Assembly (NCBI GenBank): GCA_963752345.1
Contig: CAVVYA010000013.1
Coordinates: 124,001 to 188,000, forward strand
Reading direction: 5' to 3'
Origin: CAVVYA01 sp963752345
GTDB taxonomy: Bacteria > Pseudomonadota > Alphaproteobacteria > SMXQ01
DNA length: 64,000 nt
Made by a program: the position numbers and the translations under genes. Of the stretch, positions 26,727 to 35,049 are shown piece after piece; position 1 is the first letter of the stretch, and every line of letters begins with the position of its first letter. Under the pieces are notes generated by a model. The model was not told the origin of the DNA. It saw only the letters and a program-made list of their open reading frames with translations, and ran no database searches.

Positions 26727-26760
26727 AACTGGGGGCGGACAGTTAGTCCGCCCCAGTTTT
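26727..26760 (+). terminator. Intrinsic terminator of the AsmA gene
   Basis: Stem 26727-26740 (AACTGGGGGCGGAC) with 26746-26757 (GTCCGCCCCAGT), one bulged G, loop AGTTA, then TTTTCTCT. It begins 45 bases after the AsmA stop. The rest of the 414-base gap to the next gene (26683-27096) shows no other feature. Confidence 0.85.
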
Positions 26761-27096
26761 CTCTGGAGCTCAGCTTTCATGCGCGCGGCCGAACCGCACC
26801 CGCCGCGAGCGTCGGTCACGCCGGCGTCGAATAGGTTGTTCGGTAGACATTCACCGTAGCGACTGAGCTGCCCCCGCGACGACCAACCTCGCGCGACGAT
26901 ATAGCCGCCCTGCGACGTGATCGCCGATTTATTTTTTGGCCGGATCCACCCGCTTCCCAGCGAATCAGCAGGGCGCCACGGCCGAGTTCGGCCTTAGACG
27001 CGGTCAAACCGTTTGCCGCGGCTGTTTGCCCTGCCTACATGCATTTCGTCGTCTCGGCCGCCGTTTCCGTGCAGCCGGATTCCATGGAGAAGTGTC

Positions 27097-27891
27097 ATGA
27101 AGATCGATCTGTCGGGCCGGCTCGCCGTTGTCACCGGCTCGACCGCCGGCATCGGCTTTGCCGTGGCCAGGGGCCTTGCCGAGGCGGGCGCGGAGGTGGT
27201 GGTCAACGGCCGCAAGCAGATACCGGTCGACCTGGCGATCGCTAAGATCCAAAAAGCGGCACCCGACGCCAAGCTGCGCGGCGTCGCCGCCGATCTGTCG
27301 ACGGCGGAGGGCTGCGCCGCGCTGGTCAAGGCCATCCCGCGCGCCGACATCCTGGTCAACAACATGGGCGTCTTCCAACTCCAGGACTTCTTCGAAATTC
27401 CCGACGCTGAATGGTCGCGCTTCTTCGAAACCAACGTCATGTCGGGCGTGCGCCTGTCGCGCGCCTACCTCAAGGAGATGATGGTGCGCAACTGGGGCCG
27501 CATCATTTTTATTTCCTCCGAATCCGCCCTTAACATTCCCGAGGACATGCTGCACTACGGCGTCACCAAGACGGCGCAGCTCGCGATCTCGCGCGGGCTC
27601 GCCAAGATCGCGCGCGGCACCAAGGTGACGGTGAACGCGGTGCTGCCCGGCCCCACCCTGTCGGAAGGCGTCGAGGAGATGCTCAAGGACAGCGCGGCGA
27701 AGGCCGGCAAGACGATCGAGGAGACCGCGACGAGCTTCGTCAAGTCGGCGCGCCCAAGTTCGATTCTTCAGCGCACCACGACGCCCGAAGAGGTCGCCAA
27801 TATGGTGGTATTCCTGGCCTCCCCCCTGGCCTCGGCCACCACAGGGGCCGCCATACGCGCCGACGGCGGGGTCGTCGAAACCATCGCTTGA
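27097..27891 (+). CDS. Short-chain dehydrogenase/reductase
   Basis: A 264-residue SDR. The cofactor motif is VTGSTAGIGFAVARG (T-G-x-x-x-G-I-G), followed by NGRK, which suggests NADP preference. Also present are NNMGVF (for the usual N-A-G), the catalytic serine in IFISSES and Y-x3-K in LHYGVTKTAQLA. It ends MVVFLASPLASATTGAAIRADGG, the classical SDR C-terminal motif. Start ATG 27097 has GGAG eight bases upstream. It resembles the FabG-like oxidoreductases that lack a defined substrate. No operon partner: the next plus-strand gene is 400 bases away across a decayed fragment. Confidence 0.92.
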   Translation: MKIDLSGRLAVVTGSTAGIGFAVARGLAEAGAEVVVNGRKQIPVDLAIAKIQKAAPDAKLRGVAADLSTAEGCAALVKAIPRADILVNNMGVFQLQDFFEIPDAEWSRFFETNVMSGVRLSRAYLKEMMVRNWGRIIFISSESALNIPEDMLHYGVTKTAQLAISRGLAKIARGTKVTVNAVLPGPTLSEGVEEMLKDSAAKAGKTIEETATSFVKSARPSSILQRTTTPEEVANMVVFLASPLASATTGAAIRADGGVVETIA

Positions 27892-27904
27892 ATAGGCCGC
27901 GGTT

Positions 27905-28141
27905 GGGAGAACAGGAGGCGCCCGGTATTCGGATTCTCGCGCGGCCACATGACGCTGTCGAGGAAGTCGTGGTGGACGTTGACGAAGATCCAAAACACGA
28001 ACATGAACAGCGTCGGCCCGAAAAATCGCGCCGGTTCGACGTTGGCCTGCAAGATCGAGGGCAAGCCAAAAAACCGAGGATGAGAGGCTCGTCGCGGTAG
28101 ACCACGAGCAGATATTGCAGCGGTCCATGTAATCGTGGCAT
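27905..28141 (-). pseudogene. C-terminal remnant of a conserved membrane protein (QYL ... HH-FLD-V-W family)
   Basis: Two adjoining minus-strand frames carry the end of what looks like a real protein. Frame one reads RLHGPLQYLLVVYRDEPLIL. After a T6 run near 28070 a second frame reads PSILQANVEPARFFGPTLF, then FVNVHHDFLDSVMWPRENPN. In uncharacterised bacterial membrane proteins I recall a conserved H-x-x-Q-Y-L and H-H-Y-F-L-D-x-V-I-W pair; here the Tyr is Asp. There is no N-terminal half upstream (28142-28308 is non-coding by eye). I read this as a truncated, frameshifted relic in the 417-base gap between the SDR and EamA genes. Confidence 0.5.
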
Positions 28142-28308
28142 TTGACGCGTATTTCGTCGATCCTCGCGCCGCGGGCTTATGGGCGCTCACGAGGGTCGTG
28201 CGCAATGGCCATCCTGCCCTGCTATAAGATTTGCGCCGCGCTCGTAGCGCGAGAAAGTTGTGTTGCTCGCCTCCGGACGGGACTAGAGGTGAGAGGGGGG
28301 AAAGAACA

Positions 28309-29250
28309 ATGACCTTGCATCCGCTCAGCGCCCGCCTCGCCGGCTGGGCCGCGCCCGCCACACGGCATTGGTCGGGCTTCAGCGCCAATGTGCGCGGCGC
28401 CGTGCTGGTAACGCTCGGCGCGCTCCTGCTGACCGGCATGGCGATCCTGGTCAAATTCCTCGGCAAGCGGCTCGACAGTTTCGAGATCCTGTTCTTCCGC
28501 TCCTTCATCGGCCTGCTGTTCATCCTGCCGCTCGCCTTCCAGTACGGCTGGGGCATCTGCCGCACCAAGATCCCGATGATGCATATGACCCGCGGTGGCA
28601 TCGGCATCCTCGGTAACTTCTGTCTGTTCTATTCGCTGACCCATCTGCTGCTGGCCGACGCCATGGCGCTGCAGTTCTCGCGCCCGCTGTTCATGATCCT
28701 GCTCGCCGCCCTGTTCCTGCACGAAGCGACGGGCTGGAGGCGTGGGATCGCCACGCTTGCCGGCTTCATCGGCATTCTGATGATGACGCGGCCGTTTGGC
28801 GGCGGCTTCGAGCCGACGGTGCTGGTCGGCGCGCTCGGTGCGTTCTTCGGCGCGCTGGTGGTGGTCGCCATCAAGCAACTGTCGAAGACGGAGACGACGA
28901 AAGTCATCATGTTCTACTACGCGTTCTGGGGCGCGATCTTCTCGTTCATCCCCGCCGTCCTGGTGTGGCAGACGCCGACCTGGCACGAGCTGTGGCTGCT
29001 CGTCCTCGTCGGCTTCCTCGGTATCGCCGGCCAGAGCCTGATTACCCACGGCGTGTCCATGGCCGAGACCACCGTGGTGCTGCCGTTCGATTACCTGCGC
29101 ATCGTCTATGCCGCGCTGTTCGGCTGGCTGCTGTTCAGCGAGGTGCCGGGGCCATGGAGCATCGCCGGCGCCCTGGTCATCGTGGTCAGCACGCTCTACA
29201 TCCTGCTGCTCGAAGCGCGCAAGAAGTCCGCCAAGCGGCCACAGGCCTAA
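28309..29250 (+). CDS. EamA/DMT-family permease
   Basis: A 313-residue intact paralogue of the frameshifted gene at 23372, with ten helices in two EamA repeats. Landmarks are RGAVLVTLGALLLTGMAILV, FEILFFRSFIGLLFILPLAF, YSLTHLLLADAMALQFSRPL and TTVVLPFDYLRIVYAALFGW, the last showing the P-F-D-Y motif whose reading frame is broken in the other copy. ATG 28309 follows a purine-rich GAGAGGGGGGAAAG ribosome site. It is encoded alone. RhaT/YdcZ-like metabolite export is typical; no substrate is indicated. Confidence 0.9.
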   Translation: MTLHPLSARLAGWAAPATRHWSGFSANVRGAVLVTLGALLLTGMAILVKFLGKRLDSFEILFFRSFIGLLFILPLAFQYGWGICRTKIPMMHMTRGGIGILGNFCLFYSLTHLLLADAMALQFSRPLFMILLAALFLHEATGWRRGIATLAGFIGILMMTRPFGGGFEPTVLVGALGAFFGALVVVAIKQLSKTETTKVIMFYYAFWGAIFSFIPAVLVWQTPTWHELWLLVLVGFLGIAGQSLITHGVSMAETTVVLPFDYLRIVYAALFGWLLFSEVPGPWSIAGALVIVVSTLYILLLEARKKSAKRPQA

Positions 29251-29379
29251 CGAGTCCTTAACGCTGCTTTTCGCCACCGCGCCAGCGCGCGTCCCAATAA
29301 TTACACAGCCCGATCATGGGCCGTGGCGCGGCCCTTGCATCGCTCAACGCATGTTGTCGAGCTATGGGGTGCCGGCGTG

Positions 29380-29661
29380 ATGGACGTATCGACCAAGCTT
29401 CAACTCAGCAAGGCGCTGCGCAGCGAAGCCAAGCTCGTGCTCGCGACCATGTCACAATCGGAGTGCGCCGTTCTTGTCGAGCAGCGTCCCGGCGCGCCGC
29501 AACGCCCCATTCTCGACGAAGAAGCGGACAGATTGGTGCAACTCGGCCTGGCGGTACGCACATCCTATGGTGTCGATCTGACGATGCTCGGCCGCGTCGC
29601 CGCGCGCGTGGCTTACGAATCCCGCGCAAATGGCGCCGGCTTGGGCGTTCGCCGCGCATGA
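29380..29661 (+). CDS. Small hypothetical protein, possibly winged-helix-like
   Basis: A 93-residue soluble protein that I do not recognise. It is mostly helical (KLQLSKALRSEAKLVLATMS) with a hinge followed by ILDEEADRLVQLGLAVRTSYGVDLTMLGRVAARVAYES, which resembles the helix-and-wing layout of small winged-helix proteins ending in a leucine-rich stretch. No strong ribosome site is visible at ATG 29380. Frame and composition are normal for the genome. Coding status is probable rather than certain. Confidence 0.5.
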   Translation: MDVSTKLQLSKALRSEAKLVLATMSQSECAVLVEQRPGAPQRPILDEEADRLVQLGLAVRTSYGVDLTMLGRVAARVAYESRANGAGLGVRRA

Positions 29662-29764
29662 CGGCGCGAGATTAGGCACAGGCGAATGGGTTGAACGCCA
29701 GAGCGCCGGCCCGGCTGCCGCCATAGCGGCAGATCTCTATGCACCGGCCGACGATCAGAAACGC

Positions 29765-29959
29765 TCAGCCGCGCGGCATGCCACTCTTGATTGCCTTCCG
29801 CAATTGGCTGCGGAACTCCTGGGTATCCTGGTGGCCATGCACGTCAACGCCATGCTGCACCGCCGCTTCGAGAAGTTCATTCTCGTCGTCGGCGGAAATC
29901 GCCACGGTGCAATTGTTCACGCTGGGATAGTCCCGGCAGTCGATATATCGCCTCGCCAT
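29765..29959 (-). CDS. DUF1059 family protein
   Basis: A 64-residue protein matching DUF1059, typically 55-65 residues. It begins MARRYIDCRDYPSVNNCTVAI, where Cys8 and Cys17 are the conserved pair of the family, and continues SADDENELLEAAVQHGVDVHGHQDTQEF with the conserved H-x-V-x-V-H-G-H-x-D-T. The Cys/His content suggests metal binding, but no biochemical role is established that I know of. Single-gene unit on the minus strand. Confidence 0.9.
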   Translation of the reverse strand: MARRYIDCRDYPSVNNCTVAISADDENELLEAAVQHGVDVHGHQDTQEFRSQLRKAIKSGMPRG

Positions 29960-30103
29960 CGGCCCCTCCTGTCGCTCGGGTTCGCTTCCGGCGGGGCTAT
30001 GCGTCGGTTCCTATGCCCCGTCGCCTTCGACTACGAAGCCCAATTATAGCGGATCGCCGTGCGGCGGACAGCGGGCTTATACGCCTGACTGGCGCTCGCG
30101 TCC

Positions 30104-30907
30104 TCATAACACCTTCCACAGGCCGTCGACCAGAAGACCGAGCGCGGAGACCAGCAGGAAGGCCGTCAGGATGGCGTGGTAGCGCTTGGGCGACAGGTCG
30201 CGGGTGTAGTGGGTGCCGATCAGCACGCCGGCATAGATCACCGGCAGCATCAGCAAGGCCTCGCTGAACAGCTTGAGCGTCACCATGCCGGCGGCAAAGG
30301 TGATCGCGAAGCGCCAGCACAGCACCAGGGTGCCCAGCGTGATGGTGGTGTCGCGCAGGGTGAAATGGTCGCGGCAGGCATGCTTGAGATAGACCACGAT
30401 GGCGATCATGCCGCCGGCGCCGGCCAGCCCATTGACGATGCCCGAGGCGGAGGCAAGCGTGAAGGCGAGCCACGGCGAGCGGATATCGCGCTTGCCGATC
30501 GCCCGATCGAGCAGCTTCAAGGAATCGATCACCACCACGCCGGTCATCACCAGGCCGAGAATGGCGGTCAGCCAGTCGCCGCTGATATGGATGAAGATCC
30601 ACGCGCCGACCGCGGTGCTGATCGACATGGCGATGAGCACCGGCTTGGCGACCGGCCAGTCGGTGCGGCGCCAACTGCGCGGCAGCAGTTGCAACTGCGG
30701 GATGGTGGCCGCGATCACCGCGAGCAGCACCGCATGGTGCGGCGGCAGCAGATAAGAGCTGAAGGTAACCGACGGCGCCAGCGCGCCGAAGCCGATCGCG
30801 CCGCGCGCCATGAAGCAGATAAAATAGATGAGGGCAACCGCCGCGACGGCCCAGGCCGAAACGCCGGCGAACGGCTCGCCCAGGATGACATAGAGGGAAT
30901 CGAACAT
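30104..30907 (-). CDS. TSUP (TauE/SafE) family sulfite/organic-anion permease
   Basis: A 267-residue membrane protein with about eight helices. The first repeat has FICFMARGAIGFGALAPSVTF and the second SGIVNGLAGAGGMIAIVVYL; this duplicated glycine-rich G-x-x-G-F-G / G-x-x-G-x-G-G pattern defines TSUP proteins. It ends with ALGLLVDGLWKVL. Family members export sulfite, sulfoacetate or similar anions. No sulfur gene is nearby, so the substrate is open. The following 194 bases (30908-31101) hold nothing recognisable. Confidence 0.88.
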   Translation of the reverse strand: MFDSLYVILGEPFAGVSAWAVAAVALIYFICFMARGAIGFGALAPSVTFSSYLLPPHHAVLLAVIAATIPQLQLLPRSWRRTDWPVAKPVLIAMSISTAVGAWIFIHISGDWLTAILGLVMTGVVVIDSLKLLDRAIGKRDIRSPWLAFTLASASGIVNGLAGAGGMIAIVVYLKHACRDHFTLRDTTITLGTLVLCWRFAITFAAGMVTLKLFSEALLMLPVIYAGVLIGTHYTRDLSPKRYHAILTAFLLVSALGLLVDGLWKVL

Positions 30908-31101
30908 TCAGGCTGGCAGCCGTAAAGGTCTTGATTTGTGTTGCCGGCCCGGCAAGTGACCGTCGTGGTCCGCCATTGATAAACCCGCCCGGCGGCGAAT
31001 TGAACTACGAACTCGCCACGTGCGCACAGTGCGGTGGCCGCGTTTCACGCACCGGTCGATCCGGAAACCCTGCCGCTATGACCCGAAGACGCCCGATATG
31101 C

Positions 31102-31447
31102 CTACCAGAACCCGCTCGTTCCGGTGATCGCGGCGCCCGGGCGGACACAGGCTATGGCGACGATCACGCCGGGAATGATCGGCGCCAAGACCGCGGCATA
31201 GACGAGCGCAGTCAGCGGCGGTGCGTCCTTGGCGCCCAGGGAGCGCGCGATCTGGAGGGCTGCGGCCATGATCGTCGCCACCAAAGCGGCGATCGCCGTC
31301 CAGACGGGAATGGGGCCGCGCAATGGACCGGGCGCCACGGCCGTCTTATCGACAGCGCCGGAGATCGCGGCGGATAACCCCGAGGCAGAATGTCAAAAGC
31401 CCGACGAGAAACAACAGCGGCGGCTGGTAAGCCTTCGAATCGCGCAT
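31102..31447 (-). pseudogene. Small membrane protein, unknown family, one frameshift
   Basis: AGGAGATCACC directly before ATG 31447 marks a strong start, reading MRDSKAYQPPLLFLVGLLTF. A run of four G near 31382 then puts the frame out. With three G it continues LSAAISGAVDKTAVAPG and GPIPVWTAIAALVATIMAAA, through a third hydrophobic stretch to ITGTSGFW and stop at 31102. The corrected product is 114 residues with three membrane segments. It lies 20 bases behind the secreted unknown at 31468, so the two are an operon. The strong ribosome site and clean continuation make a sequencing +1 error more likely than decay. Function unknown. Confidence 0.65.
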
Positions 31448-31467
31448 GGTGATCTCCTGTGCGTGAG

Positions 31468-32154
31468 TCATGGGGGTACCTTGCCGGTAAAGCCCTGCTC
31501 GATCCTGGACTGCCAACTCGTGCCCCAGATCTTGAGGTCCTCGATGTATTTGGTCCGCTTCGGATCTGCGGCGATGCCCGCCGCACTCCAATCCTCCGCA
31601 TTGAGCGGTGGAAAGCCGGCGGTTTCCGGATTGAAGAAATAGGTGACATACAGCGCCTTGGCGCCGGCCGACCAGAAATACGACACGCCGACCAGCAGCG
31701 CCGGCACCTGAAGCGACGGCTTCACCGATTTCAGCTGGATGGACCAGCATTGCAGCCGGGTGCGGCGCCGGTTCTGGTCGGATTTATAGGTGTAGTAATG
31801 CTCGGCGCCGCTGCACACCGGCGAGTCGGTCCACCCGCCGTACGCGGAATCCGTCGAGGCGACCCAATAACCGATGAACGACTTGACCTGTTGCCTGGCC
31901 TTGTCGAGGTCGAGCGAGACGAACGCGCCGGACGTGACCGGAATATTGTAGTCCACGTCGGTGACTCGCGAATCCTGCAGGTCGACCAGCCGCCACGCGC
32001 CATCCGCCAAAGGCAGAACGATGCCGCCGAGCCCTTTGCTGAGCTCCACGTGGCCGCGATAGTCGTTGCCGACCTTGAGTTCCTGCGCCTGGCAAACGAG
32101 GGCTGCGACACTCATCAGTGCCGCGATCACGCCGATCCGAAACGCGTTGGCCAT
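31468..32154 (-). CDS. Secreted protein of unknown function
   Basis: A 228-residue product with a signal peptide (FRIGVIAALMSVAALVCQAQ). The mature protein is beta-rich, with aromatic clusters (HYYTYKSDQNRR, LQCWSIQLKS, FWSAGAKALYVTYFFNP) and two cysteines (SPVCSGAE, LQCWS) that could pair in the periplasm. I do not recognise the family. Its partner gene encodes the small three-helix membrane protein downstream. The pair could form a membrane-tethered periplasmic complex, which is inference from spacing only. Confidence 0.7.
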   Translation of the reverse strand: MANAFRIGVIAALMSVAALVCQAQELKVGNDYRGHVELSKGLGGIVLPLADGAWRLVDLQDSRVTDVDYNIPVTSGAFVSLDLDKARQQVKSFIGYWVASTDSAYGGWTDSPVCSGAEHYYTYKSDQNRRRTRLQCWSIQLKSVKPSLQVPALLVGVSYFWSAGAKALYVTYFFNPETAGFPPLNAEDWSAAGIAADPKRTKYIEDLKIWGTSWQSRIEQGFTGKVPP

Positions 32155-32306
32155 GACCCCTCACCCCCAATGGTGACCCGGAGCGGACGGATGACGCGAC
32201 GGCGATTGTCTTCGAATCCTGTGGTGTCTCCCGACATGTCCGGTGAGCGCCGAACAAGCTTAGCGATCGCGCGGCCCCGGGGGCAATCGCCATGACGAAG
32301 GTCTTT

Positions 32307-32331
32307 CGCCGGGTGGAATGTCCACCCGGCG
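32307..32331. repeat. Perfect 11-bp inverted repeat between two minus-strand units
   Basis: CGCCGGGTGGA (32307-32317) and TCCACCCGGCG (32321-32331) flank ATG as a 3-base loop, about 60 bases past the stop of the large CXXCH protein gene. No T-tract follows on either strand. A Rho-independent end without U-tract or an mRNA-stabilising hairpin are possible. Confidence 0.5.
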
Positions 32332-32392
32332 AGACGACAGGCACCCGCCGCGTCGCCTTCGGCACGGCTCGTCGTTCAGCACCGTGGCGCCT

Positions 32393-34588
32393 CTACTTCG
32401 CCAGCGGAGTCTCCCGCACCTGGAATTTGATCACCTTGGGACGCTCTTCCTTGCCGCCTTCCATGTGGAAGGGCGTGCGCGAGCCGATGGTGGTCCATAG
32501 GCCGCGGCCCTTCCAGCCGGCGTTGGGATCATCGATGCGGCCGTCGAGCCCCTTGGCGTAAAAGCCCATGGGATAGGCGACGCGCAGGGTGACGAACTTG
32601 CCATCGACCAACGCCAGCATGCCTTCGTTGGCATTGCCCGTGGTAACCGGCACGTTCTCGCCGAGCCCGAGCGTGTTGAACTGATCGACCCAAACGTAAT
32701 AGGCCGATTCCGCGCTGCCCGAGTCGCTCAGGCCCTCGAACTGCGGGCCGGGATAGGGATAAGCAGTCCAGCCCTCGGGGCAGTGCTTGCCGGTCGCGGT
32801 CGGGCCGTTGAGCGGGCCCTTGCACTTGCGGCGGTCGAAGCTCGCCAGATGGCCGCTCGACATCGGCAGCCACACCACGCCGTTGCGGTCGATATCCATG
32901 CCGCGCGGGCCATAGGTATGGTTGGCCGCCTTCGGGTCCTGCCACGGCACTTCGTAGACCTCGGACAGCGCCGTCTCCGACGGGTTGGAGCCCGGCACCA
33001 TGCGGATCACCGAGCCGGGGAAGCTGCGGTTCGAGCCCCAGATCGCGCCGTCCACCGGGCTGTAGGCGATCCCGTAGTAGCCGCCCGGCAATTGCTTGTC
33101 CTTGCTCGGGTCCACCGGATCGCGCACGCCAACCGCCTCGTCGCGCTTGCCGTTGCCGTTGGTGTCGAGCACCACCGCGGTCCAGCCCTGCGACTTCACC
33201 TCGTCGCCGGTCTCGAGGAACATCTTGGTGTTGATCCAGCCGACCACCGGCCCGCCGCCGCTGAACCACAGGGTGTTGTTGGCATCTTCGGCAAAGATCA
33301 GGTGATGGGTGCCGAAGCAGGTGTTGATCAGCGTGAACTTGCCGGTATTGGGATCGTACACCGAGGCTTGGCGGTTCGAGGTCTTGATCGGCGTCGCCTT
33401 GGCCGACGGATGCAGGTCGCCGTTATGGCAGAACTCCGGCGCCTGCGACGGACGCACCCGCGAGGTAAACCACACGCGCCCGTCCTGATCGATCATCGGA
33501 TTGTGCACGCTCGCCTTGCTGTCCCAGATCAGCTCCTCGCCCCAATAGACCGAGGGCGCGCCGAGCTGCTGCTCCTCCTGGGCCGACGGCGTCTTGGGAT
33601 CGCGCACCGGGATGCGGATCGTCGTCGCGGTATGGGCGAGCGGGTCGAGGACCGGCAGATCGTCGGTCGAGAATTCCGGTGCGCCATAGATCTTGCCATT
33701 GGCATTCACCGTCGGGCGACGTTTATCAGTGGCGATCTCATCGTGCATGTAGTGCTTGGGCGATGACCAGTCCCATGACGTCACCACCACGTTGCGCTCA
33801 ATGCCTTGCGGACGCTGCGGCTTGCTCTTCGGCAGCGCGCCCTTGGCGATGTTCTCGCTCCACTCGGCATAGTCCTTGAGCGCGCGCTGCGCATCATGGC
33901 GCGCGATCTGCTCGGTCATGCTTCGCGCCGCCTGGCCCGACTGGATGCGTCGCATCCACGCCGCCACGTGATCGCCATCGACCTCCTGCAGGATCGACTT
34001 GGGGATCGTGCGCGTCGCCTCGTTGCCCATCTGATGGCAGCCGTAGCAGCCGTTGCTCTTGGCGCTGTCCATCCACTGGTAGAAGCTGCGCGCTTCCTTG
34101 GCGAGTCCGTTGTCGCCGGTGCCGGGAAACAGCGATTTGTCGGGCAGCGGCAGCATCGCCCACCAGTGGATCGCCGGATAGTATTTCGCCGCCGCCGCTT
34201 CGTCCGGCGCGGCGCTCGCCGTATGGTTGACGAGCTTGCCAGGCTCGGCTTTCTGCTTCGGCGAATCGACCAATCCGTAGCCGCGCACCCAGACGTCGTA
34301 ACTCGCCTTTGGCAGATCGGGGATGACATAGCGGCCCTGGTCGTCGGTCACCACGATGCGGATGAAGCGAGTCGGCAGGTCGTGCGTTTCCGCGATCACC
34401 CAGACCCCGGCCTCGGGCCCCTTCGCGCCGGTCACCACGCCGCCGATATCGTCATTGTCGATGGCGACCGTCTGCTGGGCACCGAGTGGCGCCGATGTCA
34501 CGCCGAGGTAGCCGGCCGTTGCCACCGCCGCCACGCACAGCGCCGCGGCGCTGACCGCCATGCGGCCGAAATCGAACCTGCTGGTCAT
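32393..34588 (-). CDS. Secreted carboxypeptidase-regulatory-like domain protein with CXXCH haem motif and propeller-like C-terminal part
   Basis: A 731-residue exported protein. The start ATG 34588 is chosen for GGGAGG seven bases upstream, giving MTSRFDFGRMAVSAAALCVA as signal peptide or anchor. Residues about 40-115 form a CarboxypepD_reg-like beta-sandwich (IGGVVTGAKGPEAGVWVIAE, DDQGRYVIPDLPKASYDVWV). GCYGCHQMGN is a c-type haem attachment motif near residue 180. The last 450 residues contain repeated YDPNTGKFTLI, WFSGGG and NGVVWLPMSSGHLASFDR stretches, typical of streptogramin-lyase-like beta-propellers. A periplasmic redox or binding protein is likely. Maturation would need the ccm system at the right end of the window. 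Confidence 0.8.
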   Translation of the reverse strand: MTSRFDFGRMAVSAAALCVAAVATAGYLGVTSAPLGAQQTVAIDNDDIGGVVTGAKGPEAGVWVIAETHDLPTRFIRIVVTDDQGRYVIPDLPKASYDVWVRGYGLVDSPKQKAEPGKLVNHTASAAPDEAAAAKYYPAIHWWAMLPLPDKSLFPGTGDNGLAKEARSFYQWMDSAKSNGCYGCHQMGNEATRTIPKSILQEVDGDHVAAWMRRIQSGQAARSMTEQIARHDAQRALKDYAEWSENIAKGALPKSKPQRPQGIERNVVVTSWDWSSPKHYMHDEIATDKRRPTVNANGKIYGAPEFSTDDLPVLDPLAHTATTIRIPVRDPKTPSAQEEQQLGAPSVYWGEELIWDSKASVHNPMIDQDGRVWFTSRVRPSQAPEFCHNGDLHPSAKATPIKTSNRQASVYDPNTGKFTLINTCFGTHHLIFAEDANNTLWFSGGGPVVGWINTKMFLETGDEVKSQGWTAVVLDTNGNGKRDEAVGVRDPVDPSKDKQLPGGYYGIAYSPVDGAIWGSNRSFPGSVIRMVPGSNPSETALSEVYEVPWQDPKAANHTYGPRGMDIDRNGVVWLPMSSGHLASFDRRKCKGPLNGPTATGKHCPEGWTAYPYPGPQFEGLSDSGSAESAYYVWVDQFNTLGLGENVPVTTGNANEGMLALVDGKFVTLRVAYPMGFYAKGLDGRIDDPNAGWKGRGLWTTIGSRTPFHMEGGKEERPKVIKFQVRETPLAK

Positions 34589-34937
34589 TTTCGCCTCCCG
34601 GATTTCTTGAGCCTTACTGCGGCTCAAGTTGTGCCTGTCCCGGTTCGCTCCTGTTCGTTGCCACCATCATCCGAGGAATCCGCGAGGACTGCCATGGGAG
34701 CGTGTGGTCCGGAGTCGAACCTCGGCCCAAGTTTTTACCGCCCGGCGGGCAATGTCCATTGATGAATGCACGGTGGGGCGCGATAGACCCTCCCAATCCG
34801 GGCGAAAGGCGCGTCAAATCGGGCATCAGGATGCCGGGGCAGCCACATTGTACAGTCGCCGACCGGGCCGGGCCGGTCGGAAATGGCTAGGGCATGATCC
34901 GCGTCTATGAAATCGGACCATGCTCTCGAGTTGCATC

Positions 34938-34978
34938 GCGTTTTCCGCCGAACCGGTGTCCACTTCGGCGGAAAACGC
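34938..34978. repeat. Dispersed palindromic element (15-bp perfect arms)
   Basis: GCGTTTTCCGCCGAA (34938-34952) and TTCGGCGGAAAACGC (34964-34978) surround an 11-base loop, preceded by GGCATGATCC- and ATCGGACCATGCT-type sequence from about 34893. Elements with this wording are scattered in intergenic regions of many Rhizobiales-like genomes. It occupies most of the gap between the large secreted protein and the first PEP-CTERM gene. Confidence 0.65.
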
Positions 34979-34982
34979 TCCA

Positions 34983-35015
34983 GCAAACGAAAACGGCGCC
35001 CCGAAGGGACGCCGT
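34983..35015 (-). terminator. Intrinsic terminator of the first PEP-CTERM gene
   Basis: Read on the minus strand: ACGGCGTCCC, loop TTCG, GGGCGCCGT (one bulged base), then TTTTCGTTTG. It lies 35 bases past the stop of the PEP-CTERM gene at 35050. It shares the TTCG loop and the TTTTCGTTTG tail with the terminator at 36131-36161. Confidence 0.85.
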
Positions 35016-35049
35016 CTCGTTACGCATCGCAGACGCGGACTGGTGCGTC

